Below are positions 1-15,098 of a stretch of DNA of 64,000 nucleotides, one piece after another. This DNA comes from Leptospira noguchii serovar Panama str. CZ214 (GTDB taxonomy: Bacteria > Spirochaetota > Leptospiria > Leptospirales > Leptospiraceae): assembly GCF_000306255.2 (NCBI RefSeq), contig NZ_AKWY02000021.1:1-64000 (forward strand). Direction: 5' to 3'. The notes beneath the pieces were generated by a model. The model ran no database searches, was not told the origin of the DNA, and worked only from the letters and a program-made list of their open reading frames with translations. The first letter of the stretch is position 1; every line of letters begins with the position of its first letter. A program made the translations under genes and the position numbers.

Positions 1-396
<396 letters not shown>

Positions 397-451
397 ATCT
401 TTTTCCCATCGAACTACTCGTAGGGAGTGAGATGTTGAGTTCTCTCGTTAG

Positions 452-487
<36 letters not shown>

Positions 488-540
488 TGTAATCATTCCC
501 AATAACAAAAACGAGATGTTTAAAATCTTTTCTAAAACAT

Positions 541-1308
541 CTAATGAGGTAATTCTAAACTTTTAATACCAGCAAAAGCATTTTCGTAGAAAATGCTTTT
601 TTACTCATTCTTGTATTCTTTGTTTTTTGTGCGGCGGTAAGTTTATTTTTCGGTTTGATAATATTCACTTTTTTTGATGTCTTTTCAATTCCTTTAAAAC
701 CGGAGTCAAGGACACATGCCACATCTTTAGGAATCGCAGAAGTTCTCCGCAACTTTAAGATCGTGCGTTTTACCAGATATCGTGTTCGATAAGAATAAGA
801 TTGTTTTATCTTTATTTGTCAAAATTAAGTTTTTAATCGTATGTCTTTTCTTTTTTCCAGAGTAGAATTCTTTCTGTAAATCCTTATCCGTTGGCCTTTC
901 TGTTCCATCTATGATTACATACTTCAGTTTTTTTAACTTCTTTAACTTACTTTTGAGATCGGAAATTTCATTTGTGGGAAGAGTATTCATTGAACCAAGT
1001 GAAAGAAATAAAACTTCCGCCAAAAGCTTTACCAACTTACAAGCAGTAGTCCTATCCATTTTAAATACCGTTCCCAAGACGTCGTAAGTCTGATAAGTTT
1101 TGATATAAAAAAGAATAAAAAATAAATTCTCTTCTATATCCTGTAAGATTGATTTTCTACCTTTGGTAAAATTATGTTTTATTTCTTCTTTCAAAGATAA
1201 ATACGCAAGGCCAAATGGAACACAAAGTGTTTTGAATTCTTGATGGGAGATACCAAGCAAGGCTTGCGACATTCTAGGATTCTTTAAAACTTTTTCTTTC
1301 GATATCAT
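541..1308 (-). pseudogene. IS5-superfamily transposase remnant with two frameshifts
   Basis: From the ATG at 1308 a 193-residue frame gives an N-terminal DNA-binding region and the first half of a DDE_4-type catalytic domain, with YVIIDGTERP holding the first Asp and then SGKTHDLKVAEN. The frame breaks near 735. A second frame continues AIPKDVACVLDSGFKGI, with the second Asp. A third frame near 570-541 reads YENAFAGIKSLE, holding the expected Glu, then stops early at 541-543 (LPH then stop). Two frameshifts and a missing C-terminus make it inactive. Some IS5 relatives use programmed frameshifting, but two breaks plus a truncated tail argue for decay. An inverted-repeat end lies just upstream at 1354-1370. 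Confidence 0.8.
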
Positions 1309-1353
1309 TACCCATAGAGCTGTATCTTCAGGTATCGGTACAAGAATTTTACC

Positions 1354-1370
1354 AATTTTTCAACAACTCT
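1354..1370. repeat. Terminal inverted repeat of the decayed IS5-type element
   Basis: The 17-bp string AATTTTTCAACAACTCT lies 46 bp upstream of the transposase start at 1308. The same 17 bp, in both orientations, ends the 100-bp repeat at 42415-42514, and variants end about seven other roughly 100-bp repeats in the window. This links those repeats to this transposase type. No matching second end is obvious left of 541, so the left side of the element is lost or decayed. Confidence 0.7.
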
Positions 1371-1784
1371 AATATAATAAAAATTGAATTATGAATTCGT
1401 TGATTATGGGTAAGTGATGGAAAACTTTTTGAAAGACGGGAATTGAATATAAGTTTTGAAACGTTTTTAGACAACCGTTTTGAACTGCTGAGTCGGTTAT
1501 TTTTTTAATACATTCAAAGAACTTGGATGAAATCCAAAGTAAGTTGCAATTTCTTTTCTTTTAAGAAAAGAAAGTTTTCTCGAAAGATTTCAAAGTCATT
1601 TGGAATAACGGAAAAAATTGTTTTAGGATTTTCTAAACAAAATTCTAACGCGAAAATCATCTTTCTTTATTTTACCTTATTTTTTTGAATTGTTATTACT
1701 TTTTTTGTTCTATCGAATTTGAAAAAGACTTATTAATGATTCCTATAAAATCGAGTATCTAAACGTTTATTTCAAAGCGCCGTT

Positions 1785-2060
1785 TTTCGTAGTTCGATAA
1801 AATTCAATGCGAAAGGGATCGATGCGGGGAACTCAAGCCACGCTCTCTCAAACTCAGTATCTCACTTCTGGAAACTCAATGCATCGCTTCTGTAGGTCGC
1901 TCAACAGATCGCGTTAAACTCAGTAGAACGCTCACTATGGATCGCGTTCTATATTGAAACTAAAGATGTAATATTGTATTACGTTTCTTTTATGCAATTG
2001 ATTGACACCTGGTCCGGCAACGCTCTGATTTTCTTTTTCTGAATTTACGGGATTAGGCTC
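1785..2060. repeat. Dispersed repeat family beta, copy A
   Basis: About 270 bp with the family's successive landmarks: ATGCGAAAGGGATCGATGCG, CTCTCTCAAACTCAGT, a repeated GGATCGCGTTCTATATTGAAA, and a GC-richer CTGGTCCGGCAACG near the right end. Other copies are at 21935, 36868 and 41426 in the same orientation, and at 10480, 24895, 48003 and 49340 inverted. No open frame is conserved. The rest of 1371-2163 is AT-rich with no supported gene. Confidence 0.75.
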
Positions 2061-2163
2061 TTTATTTTGTAGTTTCGAGTAAAATAAACAACATTTGGAA
2101 ATGGACTTGAATTACTGATTATCTTTTAGCATAATCTTTGAGTGGTAGATTGTGGAGGAATCA

Positions 2164-2421
2164 GTGGGACTTTCAAAAATATTCAAAAGAGAATTGGAAG
2201 TTGCATTTTCGAAAGCGGGGCAACCACTTTGGTTTCGAATGTTAAAATATTCTTTGATGTTTTATCTTTTATATTTGTTAAAAGATTCAGAATATCTCTG
2301 GCCTATTTTGATAACTGCATTTTTTATTTCTTTAACGGTTCATTTGTGGTTCAGATATAAAACAAAATGTTGGACGCAAGACTATGGTCCTTGGAAATAC
2401 AATAAAATTATAAAACACTAA
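2164..2421 (+). CDS. Small two-helix membrane protein, function unknown
   Basis: An 85-residue protein. The GTG at 2164 is preferred to the in-frame GTG at 2152 because GGAGGAA (2154-2160) sits just before it. A short basic N-terminus (SKIFKRELEVAF) precedes two hydrophobic segments, roughly residues 27-42 and 47-64, then a basic, aromatic tail with WTQDYGPWKYNK. This looks like an inner-membrane protein with both ends on the same side. I do not recognise a family with known function, and the gene stands alone, facing the ABC-F gene. Confidence 0.55.
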   Translation: MGLSKIFKRELEVAFSKAGQPLWFRMLKYSLMFYLLYLLKDSEYLWPILITAFFISLTVHLWFRYKTKCWTQDYGPWKYNKIIKH

Positions 2422-2838
2422 ACTATATTTTAAAAATTTGTAAAGAATGGGTTTGCTCATAACTATAAAATCTCAGATATTTTACACTGAAACAGGATTT
2501 CGTAATAAAAATGTTACTGTACTAAATTTGATATGGATCAGTTGTGAAATATATAAATCGATCTTTATATTCTATCGGTTTAATTTGAGGGCCTCTTTCC
2601 AATTTGACAATCGGAAAGACAGAATTCTCACGAAGTAACTCAATCTGGGATCGTTTGATCATATTTTTGTTTTAGCCTTATAATTGCTTTTGAATCTCTT
2701 TGACTTCTGGCGTGGGTAGGATAAAGATGAAACTAAAAACCAATATAAATTGTAAATTGATTGGTCCTTTATTTAGCCCATTGGGAATAGAGTTTATAGG
2801 GCTATACAAATATTTATTTAATTTAAGAATATTCTATT
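2422..2838. other. Intergenic stretch without supported features
   Basis: AT-rich DNA between two convergent genes. Short open frames here lack ribosome-binding sites and recognisable products. I see no strong terminator hairpin. Confidence 0.6.
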
Positions 2839-4335
<1,497 letters not shown>

Positions 4336-4479
4336 TTGAAAACCAAAATTTCAGATACGATATAAGGGTCATTCTAAATGTGGTCTGTATTCTATTTGAA
4401 AAGTCGGATCTCTGTTACGATTTTGGTTTTACTTTAAAGGTCGTAACTACGTTCATATTTGGAAAATGCGGGAACTATT

Positions 4480-4551
<72 letters not shown>

Positions 4552-4600
4552 GTCGAATTTGGGTCGTAACTACATCCAGACTTTTAAAATGATTCAACAA

Positions 4601-5062
4601 TCTGAGTTCGACATAAGAAAATGAGAAATGGTGTGAGTTTCTAACAATTTAAGAATTGGTTCGTAAAATTGCGGTTTGCGGTAATTCCTACAAATTAAGT
4701 TACATTACAAATTTTTAAACAGTATGAGTTTCCACATTTCAGGAATTGATCGATAGAGTTGTTTAAAAATTTCATAGTGGCCGATTAACAAAACTATCTC
4801 AATTGATCGTTCGGTAAAACAAAGACAAATGGAGAGTTCATTTTTCAATAAGAACTTGTCCCCAAACCTCAAAGAATTTTACGCAATCATTCTTTAGAAA
4901 TTTTTAATAAAGTGTAGTAGTGTTCCTACAAATTAAGTCTCATTTGTGAACTTTCGAGCAGTTCATATTTTATAGTAGTTCCCACATTTTAGGAATTGAT
5001 CGATACAGTTCAGATCCCAACTTTTTTCAGAAAAATGAATTCTTTACGCCGAATTCACGTTA
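4601..5062. repeat. Nested repeat cluster: family alpha split by gamma and delta pieces
   Basis: An alpha-type repeat begins near 4601 (TGAGTTCGACATAAGAAAATG) and runs to AGGAATTGATCGATA at 4741-4755. A gamma-type copy follows (AGAGTTG at 4755 to about 4855), then a piece of family delta (CTTGTCCCCAAACCTCAAAG, about 4855-4930). The alpha sequence resumes, again with AGGAATTGATCGATA (4991-5005), and ends in the inverted terminus TTACGCCGAATTCACGTTA at 5044-5062. The last three bases are the stop codon of the aldo/keto reductase gene. Confidence 0.7.
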
Positions 5063-5884
5063 GACAACTTCCGAAGGGTCCCAGCAGGTTCTGAAGTTTT
5101 CGTCCAATGAATTGAAAATTTTCATGTCTTCTTGGGAAATTGCAAAATCAAAAACTTTGGAATTTTCGATAATTCTTTCCTTTTTTATGGATTTAGGAAT
5201 GACTACAATTTTTTGTTCTATTGCCCATCGAATCAAAACCTGAGCCGGAGTTTTACCGTATTTTTGCGCAATTTTAGAAATTGTAGGATCTTCTATTTTT
5301 TGACCGTGTGCAAGCGGGCTATACGCTTCGAGTTGGATTTTATGTTTTTTACAATATTCTAATAAATGAATTTGATTCAAAAACGGATGAAATTCCACCT
5401 GATTGACTGCGGGAGTGATTTGAGAGTCTTTCAATAATTCTGTAAGATGAGCGATCGTATAGTTACTAACTCCGATTGCTTTACAGAGTTTATCATGATA
5501 TACTTTTTCTAATTCTTTCCAAGAATCCATTCTTTTAGAAGTTACTGGAAAATGAATGAGATAAAGATCCACAAAATCGATTCCTAATTTATCAAGACTG
5601 TTTTCGAGCGCCTTTCTGGTTTTATCCGGCCCTTGATCTGCATTCCAAAGTTTTGTAGTGATAAAAATTTCTTTTCTTGGAATTCCGCTTTCTTGAATCG
5701 CTTGGCCCACATCTTCTTCATTGTCATAAATTCTGGCCGTATCGATATGACGGTAACCTGCTTCTAAAGCGTTTAAAACCGCTTCTTTGCATTCTTTGCC
5801 AGATTTGGTTTTCCAAACTCCAAGTCCTAAAATAGGCATAGAAATTCCGTTGTTGAGAGTTACCGTTTGTTTAAGCAAATTCAT
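5060..5884 (-). CDS. Aldo/keto reductase
   Basis: A 274-residue NADPH-dependent oxidoreductase of the aldo/keto reductase superfamily, a soluble (alpha/beta)8 barrel. The ATG at 5884 is chosen because AGGAG lies 6 bases upstream; the longer frame to 5929 adds an unlikely FYFFYNQR start. The catalytic tetrad is visible as D48 and Y53 ([10 protein letters not shown]), K78 (TTKLW) and H111 (LIHFP). C-terminal [13 protein letters not shown] fits the cofactor phosphate site. It is closest to the 2,5-diketogluconate/methylglyoxal reductase branch, so small aldehydes or ketones are likely substrates. Its TAA stop is supplied by the last bases of an adjacent repeat. Confidence 0.92.
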   Translation of the reverse strand: MNLLKQTVTLNNGISMPILGLGVWKTKSGKECKEAVLNALEAGYRHIDTARIYDNEEDVGQAIQESGIPRKEIFITTKLWNADQGPDKTRKALENSLDKLGIDFVDLYLIHFPVTSKRMDSWKELEKVYHDKLCKAIGVSNYTIAHLTELLKDSQITPAVNQVEFHPFLNQIHLLEYCKKHKIQLEAYSPLAHGQKIEDPTISKIAQKYGKTPAQVLIRWAIEQKIVVIPKSIKKERIIENSKVFDFAISQEDMKIFNSLDENFRTCWDPSEVV

Positions 5885-5967
5885 CTTTGGCTCCTGATAC
5901 GATCTTTGATTGTAAAAAAAATAAAACACAACAACTTAAGAATGAAATTATAAATTTCTATGGATTT

Positions 5968-6317
5968 GTGGGAACTCTCACGTATTCAAGATTGAACAGT
6001 AGAATTCAACAATTGTGGGAACTCTCACGTTTTCAAGATTGAACAGTAGAATTCAGAAATTGTGGGAACTCTCACGATTTTAAGATTGAACAGTAAAATT
6101 CAACAATTGTGGGAACTCTCACGATTTTAAGATTGAACAGTAAAATTCAACAATTGTGGGAACTCTCACGATTTTAAGATTGAACAGTAAAATTCAACAA
6201 TTGTGGGAACTCTCACGTTTTCAAGATTGAACATTAAAATTCAACAATTGTGGGAACTCTCACGTTTTTAAGATTGAACATTAAAATTCAATAATTGTGG
6301 GAACTCTCACGTTTTTA
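5968..6317. repeat. Minisatellite, 47-bp period, seven full units plus a partial one
   Basis: Each unit starts with GTGGGAACTCTCACG and continues with TTTTCAAGATTGAACAGTA. Unit starts are 5968, 6015, 6062, 6109, 6156, 6203, 6250 and 6297, an exact 47-bp period. The first 14 bases form an imperfect palindrome. Units differ by a few bases (CAAG/TAAG, ACAG/ACAT). The last partial unit overlaps the stop codon of the SpoIIE phosphatase gene (6315-6317). Arrays of about 46 bp are used as variable-number typing markers in Leptospira; whether this is a named one cannot be told here. Confidence 0.95.
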
Positions 6318-8081
6318 CCTTAGTCGATCAATTACAAGAAGGGTAACGTCGTCATCAAACTTAGAACGGTTGCAAAATTCGATACAATCCGAAATGATTT
6401 GAGCCGCAGTTTCTTCGGAAGTTTTAGAAACAGATCTATAAATCGAACGAGAAATCAATTCTTCGTTATAACGTTTGGTTCTATCTTCGGAATAATGTTC
6501 CGAAATGCCGTCTGTATACAATACAAGCCTGTTACCGAGGCCGAAATCAATCCAATTCTCCTCGAAAAAAAGATCTGGAATCACTCCGATCAATTTACCT
6601 TTCGTTTCTAAAGGAATTAGATTGTCCGTGGAGTTTTGTAAAAGTAAAGGATGATTGTGACCTGCGTTGGAATAAAGAATCGTATTTTGATCGGTGTCAA
6701 TCACACAGTAAAATGCGGTCACGAAATTTCCGACCATCTTATTATAAAGAGCGTGATTGAGTTCGGTAAAAAATTGAGAAGGACTGGAAAGAATTTCTTT
6801 ATCGTAAGTGGAAATGATCGTGTTCATCATCGCGGCAATTACAGAAGCAGAAAGACCATGACCAGAAACATCCGCAATTAAAAACCCAGTTCGTTCCGGA
6901 TCTAATCTAAATATATTATAAAAATCCCCACCTACGTTCGAATAGGGAATGTATTGTGTGCTAACTTCCAAATTTTTAATATAAGGAATTGCAGTCGGAA
7001 TGAACTTAGACATGACTTCTCTGGCTCTTTGTAATTCACGATCCGAATTTATAACTCTATGAAATAGATCCGCGTTTTTAATCGTGAGCGCAAGTCTGTT
7101 GGCAATTGCATCCAACATTTCCAAATCGTTTTGATGAAACGCAAAACCAGAGTTTTTACTATTAACACTAATGACTCCTAAAAGTTCGTTTCTGTAAATT
7201 AAAGGAGAAGAGATAAGAGAATTTGCTTCGAACTTATATTTTGCGTTCTTATTGTAACGATTGTCTTCTTCCAAGTTATGGATGAGAAGACTTTTTTTCT
7301 CTTTGGCGACCCAACCAGCAACACCTTCCCCAAAAGAAACCGTAATGGTTTGGACTGCTTCTTCTGGAATTCCTTTTGCAGCTAAAATTCTCAGGGTCTG
7401 GTCTGTGTGATCCGCAAGATAGATGGTTCCGGTTTTTGCTTCTAAAAATTCTAATATTCTTTGTAATACCCAATTACCTAATTCGTAAATACTTTTTTCG
7501 GAAGCAATTCGTTTTTCAAATTCATAAAGAATAGAAAGTTCTAAAATTCTTTTTTTAAGATTCTCGTGTATCTTTGCGTTTTGTATTGCGATCGCGGCCA
7601 CTTCGGAAAGAGAAGTAAGATAATTTAAATCAGAAGAATCAAAAGAACGGTTTTGCGTTTTGTTTAGAATTTCAAGTGTTCCGATAATTTTGTTTTCCAC
7701 AAACAAAGGAACACATACTAAGGAACGCGTTCTATACCCGGATTTTTGATCCCAAGAAGGATTGAATCTAGAATCTGAATAAGCGTCTTCTAAGATGATT
7801 GTTTTTTTCTCTTTGGCGACCCAACCAGCAATTCCTTCGCCTAAATTTAGACGTCCATATTTTTGAATGATTTCTCCTTTTTCACCGAGAGCTACTTCGC
7901 AGTATAAAAATTCTCCAGTCTCGTCTAAAAGAAATAAAGAACTTGCCTCTGCTTCTAAAAGATCCTTGGAATAAAGCATAATCAAAGGTAAAAGTTGGTA
8001 AAGATCTAAATTTGCAGTTAAGATCGTACTTACGTTTAAAATACTTTTTAGTTTTTGAAATTCCAAAACGGTCTGAGGCAT
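6315..8081 (-). CDS. GAF-GAF-SpoIIE (PP2C-type) serine phosphatase
   Basis: 588 residues from the ATG at 8081; an in-frame TTG at 8123 would add 14. Neither has a convincing Shine-Dalgarno. Two GAF sensor domains come first (about 15-185 and 195-345), each with a near-identical GEGIAGWVAKEKK or GEGVAGWVAKEKK core. A helical linker and a SpoIIE domain follow (about 375-588), with metal-binding acidic residues in VGGDFYNIF, IADVSGHGLSAS, LYTDGISEH and DDDVTLLVI, so the domain should be active. No membrane segments. Such proteins dephosphorylate anti-sigma-factor antagonists in response to ligands bound by GAF. No partner gene is adjacent. The stop codon sits in a minisatellite unit. Confidence 0.9.
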   Translation of the reverse strand: MPQTVLEFQKLKSILNVSTILTANLDLYQLLPLIMLYSKDLLEAEASSLFLLDETGEFLYCEVALGEKGEIIQKYGRLNLGEGIAGWVAKEKKTIILEDAYSDSRFNPSWDQKSGYRTRSLVCVPLFVENKIIGTLEILNKTQNRSFDSSDLNYLTSLSEVAAIAIQNAKIHENLKKRILELSILYEFEKRIASEKSIYELGNWVLQRILEFLEAKTGTIYLADHTDQTLRILAAKGIPEEAVQTITVSFGEGVAGWVAKEKKSLLIHNLEEDNRYNKNAKYKFEANSLISSPLIYRNELLGVISVNSKNSGFAFHQNDLEMLDAIANRLALTIKNADLFHRVINSDRELQRAREVMSKFIPTAIPYIKNLEVSTQYIPYSNVGGDFYNIFRLDPERTGFLIADVSGHGLSASVIAAMMNTIISTYDKEILSSPSQFFTELNHALYNKMVGNFVTAFYCVIDTDQNTILYSNAGHNHPLLLQNSTDNLIPLETKGKLIGVIPDLFFEENWIDFGLGNRLVLYTDGISEHYSEDRTKRYNEELISRSIYRSVSKTSEETAAQIISDCIEFCNRSKFDDDVTLLVIDRLR

Positions 8082-8227
8082 AGATATTTGCGTCAAGACT
8101 GGAGTGAGCAGAAAGATCGTCAAGGGTTTGGGAGATTTAAAAGAAAACGAAATTAAAAAGGTTTGTATCGAAAGAAATTAAATTCAATAAGAAACTTTGG
8201 GAAATTTTTTAGGTCTTATATAAAATC

Positions 8228-9433
8228 ATGGAAAATCAAATCTCTCGTTTTCTTATTTTTCTTACGGTATTTACACTCATTATAGGATTGGGTTATACGT
8301 ATACAGGCTTTCGTTTAATTCCAAATTTAAGTAATCAAGGATGGATTTCTTGGCTCGGCTGGACTCTGATTGTATTGTTCACCTTAAGTATCCCAGTGAG
8401 TTATTATATCAGTCTGACTTCTAAACGAGAAGGAATTCAAACAGCGTTTTCTTATCTTGCATTTACTGGGCTCGGTTTTTTTACGATCTTATTCAGTTTG
8501 GTATTATTAAAAGACATTACTACCGTGTCCTTTTATGGACTTACAAAATTTTTTCCGAACCAGAGTACAATAGAAAGTGAAACTGAAGAATTGATACAAA
8601 GGAAAGAATTTCTAAATAGAATCTTAAGTTTTTCGGTTCTTGGACTTGCGGGAGGATTGACCGGAATCGGATTTTATCAGGCGCATAAAAAGCTAAAAGT
8701 GATTTTGGTAGAAGTAGTAGCGAATAATCTACATACGTCCTTAGACGGATTTAGGATTGTTCAGATTTCTGACGTTCACATAGGGCCTACGATTAAAAAA
8801 AGTTTTTTAGAATCCGTAGTAAAAAGAATCAATGAACTAGAACCGGACTTGGTTGCGATTACCGGAGATTTGGTAGACGGGCCTGTAAGTAAACTAGGAC
8901 ATCATATCACACCTCTTGCAAACCTAAAATCTAAACACGGAACCTTCTTTGTAACCGGAAACCACGAATATTATTCGGGTGTACTTTCTTGGATCCGAGA
9001 ATTGGAAAAACACGGAATCCGAGTATTATTAAACGAAAATAAAATTTTAGAACACGGTAAAGCTAGTCTGACTCTTGCAGGAGTTACTGATTTAAAGGCT
9101 GGAACGATTCTTGAGGAACACAAAACGGATCCGTATCGTGCTATGAAGGGCGGGGAAAAAACGGATTATAAAATATTACTCGCGCATCAACCTAATAGCG
9201 TCTTTGAAGGGGCGGAAGCCGGATTTGATCTACAGCTGTCTGGACATACTCACGGAGGACAATATTTTCCAGGTAATCTACTCATCTATTTGGCGCAGAA
9301 GTTTGTGGCCGGACTTCATAAACATAAGGATACTTGGATCTATGTGAGTCGTGGAACCGGATATTGGGGACCGCCGATACGACTTGGAGCGCCTTCCGAA
9401 ATCAGTGTAATTCAATTGAAGAAAAATTCTTAA
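8228..9433 (+). CDS. Membrane-anchored metallophosphoesterase
   Basis: 401 residues. Four hydrophobic segments (about 8-28, 38-62, 75-100, 135-152) precede a calcineurin-like phosphoesterase domain (about 170-395). All family motifs are present in order: [28 protein letters not shown] and [13 protein letters not shown], giving a complete dinuclear metal site. The layout resembles YkuE/YaeI-type membrane phosphodiesterases, some of which act on lipids or UDP-sugar lipids; the substrate here is unknown. The C-terminal half contains [17 protein letters not shown], typical of that branch. It is divergent from the SpoIIE gene. Confidence 0.9.
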   Translation: MENQISRFLIFLTVFTLIIGLGYTYTGFRLIPNLSNQGWISWLGWTLIVLFTLSIPVSYYISLTSKREGIQTAFSYLAFTGLGFFTILFSLVLLKDITTVSFYGLTKFFPNQSTIESETEELIQRKEFLNRILSFSVLGLAGGLTGIGFYQAHKKLKVILVEVVANNLHTSLDGFRIVQISDVHIGPTIKKSFLESVVKRINELEPDLVAITGDLVDGPVSKLGHHITPLANLKSKHGTFFVTGNHEYYSGVLSWIRELEKHGIRVLLNENKILEHGKASLTLAGVTDLKAGTILEEHKTDPYRAMKGGEKTDYKILLAHQPNSVFEGAEAGFDLQLSGHTHGGQYFPGNLLIYLAQKFVAGLHKHKDTWIYVSRGTGYWGPPIRLGAPSEISVIQLKKNS

Positions 9434-9515
9434 GTAAGTCTTTCTTAAACAAATATTAAAATACAAACCTTTTGAAACCGAAGCCGAATTCCGATATAAA
9501 AACAAGGAGGAGGCG

Positions 9516-10127
9516 ATGGTACTTTTCGGAATCGATCGAAAAATAATCTTCGCGTTAGGAGTTGTTTTACTTTTGTTTTTTGTGTTTTTAGATTGTGGAA
9601 AAAAAAACAAAGGAACTACTAAAAAAGAAAACGTTAAAACTTCGAACTTACAGAAAAAAAATAAAGAACTAGAGTTGGAACCGGATTTAAAGGAAAGAAA
9701 ATTTTTCCAAGAAGACGCATTAGGCCAACCTAAGAAATACGCAGAAGAAGTCGCAGACTCAGAACCGAATCGGGAAGAAACTAAATCCATTTCCACTTAT
9801 CTTGGAGCTGCTCCCGGATGTAAAAATGGAAATTGTAAAAGTGGAAAAGGTATATATGTATACGATACAGGAGAAGTATATTCCGGAACTTTCAAAAATG
9901 ATAAGCGACATGGATTTGGAAAGATTCAATACAAAGACGGGGATTTGTATTCCGGATATTTCCAAAACGATAAAAAAGTAGGGACTGGAACGTATCGATT
10001 TTCAAACGGAGCCGTTTTTAGTGGAAGGTTTTACGACGACGGAGATAGTGCAGAAGGACATTTGATTGTAGGAAAAAGAAAAAAAGAATGTTCTATTATT
10101 CGAAACAAACTCAACTGTCACGGATAA
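9516..10127 (+). CDS. MORN-repeat envelope protein
   Basis: 203 residues with a very strong AAGGAGGAGG just before the ATG. An N-terminal hydrophobic segment (residues 10-25) ends in FLDCG, which could be a spirochaetal lipobox with Cys27, although Asp just before Cys is unusual. A Lys/Glu-rich low-complexity region follows (about 28-90). Then come MORN repeats (about 110-175) of the form GEVYSGTFKNDKRHGFGKI, DLYSGYFQNDKKVGTGTY and AVFSGRF. CNIIR-like C-terminal cysteines (CSIIRNKLNC) may form a disulfide. MORN repeats mediate protein or lipid contacts. Function is unknown. Confidence 0.75.
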   Translation: MVLFGIDRKIIFALGVVLLLFFVFLDCGKKNKGTTKKENVKTSNLQKKNKELELEPDLKERKFFQEDALGQPKKYAEEVADSEPNREETKSISTYLGAAPGCKNGNCKSGKGIYVYDTGEVYSGTFKNDKRHGFGKIQYKDGDLYSGYFQNDKKVGTGTYRFSNGAVFSGRFYDDGDSAEGHLIVGKRKKECSIIRNKLNCHG

Positions 10128-10233
10128 ATTTTCATACAATTCTAAGTTTCAATTATTCAGTGTTAGGTGATAGTCTGAATTTATAATTACTTTAAAAGAA
10201 CGTTTATAAAATCCTAAAATCAAATTTTCAAAA

Positions 10234-10375
10234 AAGAGCCTGTCCCAAAACCCAAAGAATTTTATGCGATCATTCTTTAGAAAATTTTAATAAACTGCAG
10301 TAGTTCCCACAGATTTTGTGAAACTAAAGCGTCTCGCTTCTATGTTCGCTCGACAGATTTTGGGACAAGCTCTTA
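10234..10375. repeat. Dispersed repeat family delta, copy 1
   Basis: 142 bp bounded by AAGAGCCTGTCCCAAAA on the left and TTTTGGGACAAGCTCTT on the right, inverted repeats with one mismatch. Inside is CCCAAAGAATTTTATGCGATCATTC, shared in part with the copy at 28071-28275 and the fragment near 4855-4930. The termini resemble those of IS5-superfamily elements. Confidence 0.75.
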
Positions 10376-10479
10376 ATCCAATCGTTTACACTTCAATCGA
10401 TCGTTTCCATGAGATAGAGATGGAAAATTTATTTTTCACAACCCTAATCCGGTGAATTTTGTATAATAAAATAAGGGCG

Positions 10480-10660
10480 AATCCGGCGTTGCCGGACCGG
10501 GCTCTCCGCTCTGGTTAAGTTATTGTGAAATTTCAGAACCAAATTCAGTTTTTATAAAATACCAATAACTTGACCTTACAACGCGCCTCATAGGAAGCGT
10601 TGTGCTAAGTTCATTCATCGATCCCTTTCGCATTTGTACCTAACACTCGTTGATTTACGC
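10480..10660. repeat. Dispersed repeat family beta, copy E (inverted)
   Basis: Minus-strand relative of copy A: GCGAATCCGGCGTTGCCGGA at the left, CATCGATCCCTTTCGCATT at the right. The central part has diverged (it contains CAACGCGCCTCATAGGAAGC). The remaining DNA of 10128-10790 holds no supported gene. Confidence 0.65.
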
Positions 10661-10790
10661 TTTGTCACTACATTTACAGTGCTCAATTTTCTAAGATCAG
10701 TAAATTTTTTTCATAATTGTGTTAGTTCCTACATTATTTGTTAAATGGAATATTCTAATGTTGTAAATGAACCTCTGTAAAACTGAATTT

Positions 10791-11108
10791 GTGGGAACTC
10801 TCACAAATCCGGGTTTTACAGACTTATTTGAATTTGTGGGAACTCTCACAAATCCGGATTTTACAGACTTATTTGAATTTGTGGGAACTCTCACAAATCC
10901 GGATTTTACAGACTTATTTGAATTTGTGGGAACTCTCACAAATCCGGGTTTTACAGATTTATTTTAAATTTGTGGGAACTCTCACAATCTGAATTTTACA
11001 GACTAACTTTAAATTTGTGGGAACTAACACAAATCCGGATTTTACAGACTAACTTTAAATTTGTGGGAACTAACACAAATCCGGGTTTTACAGACTTATC
11101 TTTAAAAT
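10791..11108. repeat. Minisatellite, 45-46-bp period, seven units
   Basis: Unit starts are 10791, 10836, 10881, 10926, 10972, 11017 and 11063. Each begins GTGGGAACTCTCACAAATCC (ACTAACAC in the last two) and continues with TTTTACAGACTTATTTGAA. Because 45 is divisible by three, frames run open through several units on both strands, but no start signal or family supports translation. The 14-base head matches that of the array at 5968. Confidence 0.93.
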
Positions 11109-11210
11109 CGGACTCACATTCAATAGTTTGTCGGACCAAGTTTTAAATAAAGTCTTGACAAATAAAAAATGAAAAAGCCGCCAGATTAAAAAACATAAAA
11201 TTATAAAATC

Positions 11211-13202
<1,992 letters not shown>

Positions 13203-13470
13203 TCTAGTTTAGAATGCCCCCTCTTACTTAAGACAATTTTATAGAGAATTATAACCTCGTCATTCTCCTTTTTACCAGAGTAAAACTGATTCCAAAACAA
13301 AGAAAAACCGATACTTTTACGAATTCTTTATAAAAAACGAGGTTGTTCCGTATACTTTTGAAAGAACCGTCAAACTTTGTAAATTTCTTTCACGTATTTT
13401 TAAGAGACGAATTGATTTTGAGTCTTCTCAATCCGATAGTACAAACACATCTTTCGGAAATAAATCAATC

Positions 13471-13779
13471 ATGGAATTTCCTTTTTCGAAACCAGTAGAA
13501 ACATACCGAATACGGGTTACGGTCGCCATTTATCGGGGCAATATTTTGTCCTATAAAAACGAAGTAATCATACCTTCCGAATATTTAAGAAGAACCGAAG
13601 CGAGAGCTCATATTCAAAAAGAAATTTCGGAAAGACTTGTACATTCTAATTTTTTTCGTTCTCCTAGACCCGATTACGATTTAGTTCGTTATACGGAAGA
13701 AGCTACGTGTAATACTTTTTTGCGTTATAGAATTCTTTCTCTAAAATCGGGAGAAGGATTGATCAGAGAAAGGATTTGA
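13471..13779 (+). CDS. Hypothetical protein
   Basis: 102 residues, soluble, rich in Arg and Glu, with no signal peptide or membrane segment. It opens with alternating beta-like stretches (ETYRIRVTVAIYRGNILSYK) and continues with a charged helix (RRTEARAHIQKEISERL). I recognise no family. No clear Shine-Dalgarno precedes the ATG. Codon use matches the neighbours, which supports a real gene. It is followed 120 bp later by the oxidoreductase gene in the same direction. Confidence 0.6.
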   Translation: MEFPFSKPVETYRIRVTVAIYRGNILSYKNEVIIPSEYLRRTEARAHIQKEISERLVHSNFFRSPRPDYDLVRYTEEATCNTFLRYRILSLKSGEGLIRERI

Positions 13780-13899
13780 TCGATTTAATTTTCGACGTTA
13801 TCAACAGAAAACTTTTGAAAACATCTATAAAATTCAAAGATAAAGATTTTCAAATTCAATTAAAATGAATAAGTCACCTAACAAGGATAAAACGAATTT

Positions 13900-14913
<1,014 letters not shown>

Positions 14914-15098
14914 AATTAATTGCAAGATTTTGTTTTGAGTCTATCTCAAAAACTTTAGAATCAATTATTTTTGAAACTTCAATAAAACGTGCGAGCCAGA
15001 GTCTGTAGAAACTATAATTTATTGTTTTCTAATATTCTTTTATTATTATAGTCTATACAGATACAAACTGTTTTTGAGCTCTACTCAATAATTATGGA

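Noticed and set aside
10767..10992. Open frames of 66-80 codons on both strands through the 45-bp array
   Set aside because: They exist because the period is a multiple of three. No start signals, no family, and the frame breaks where the period becomes 46.
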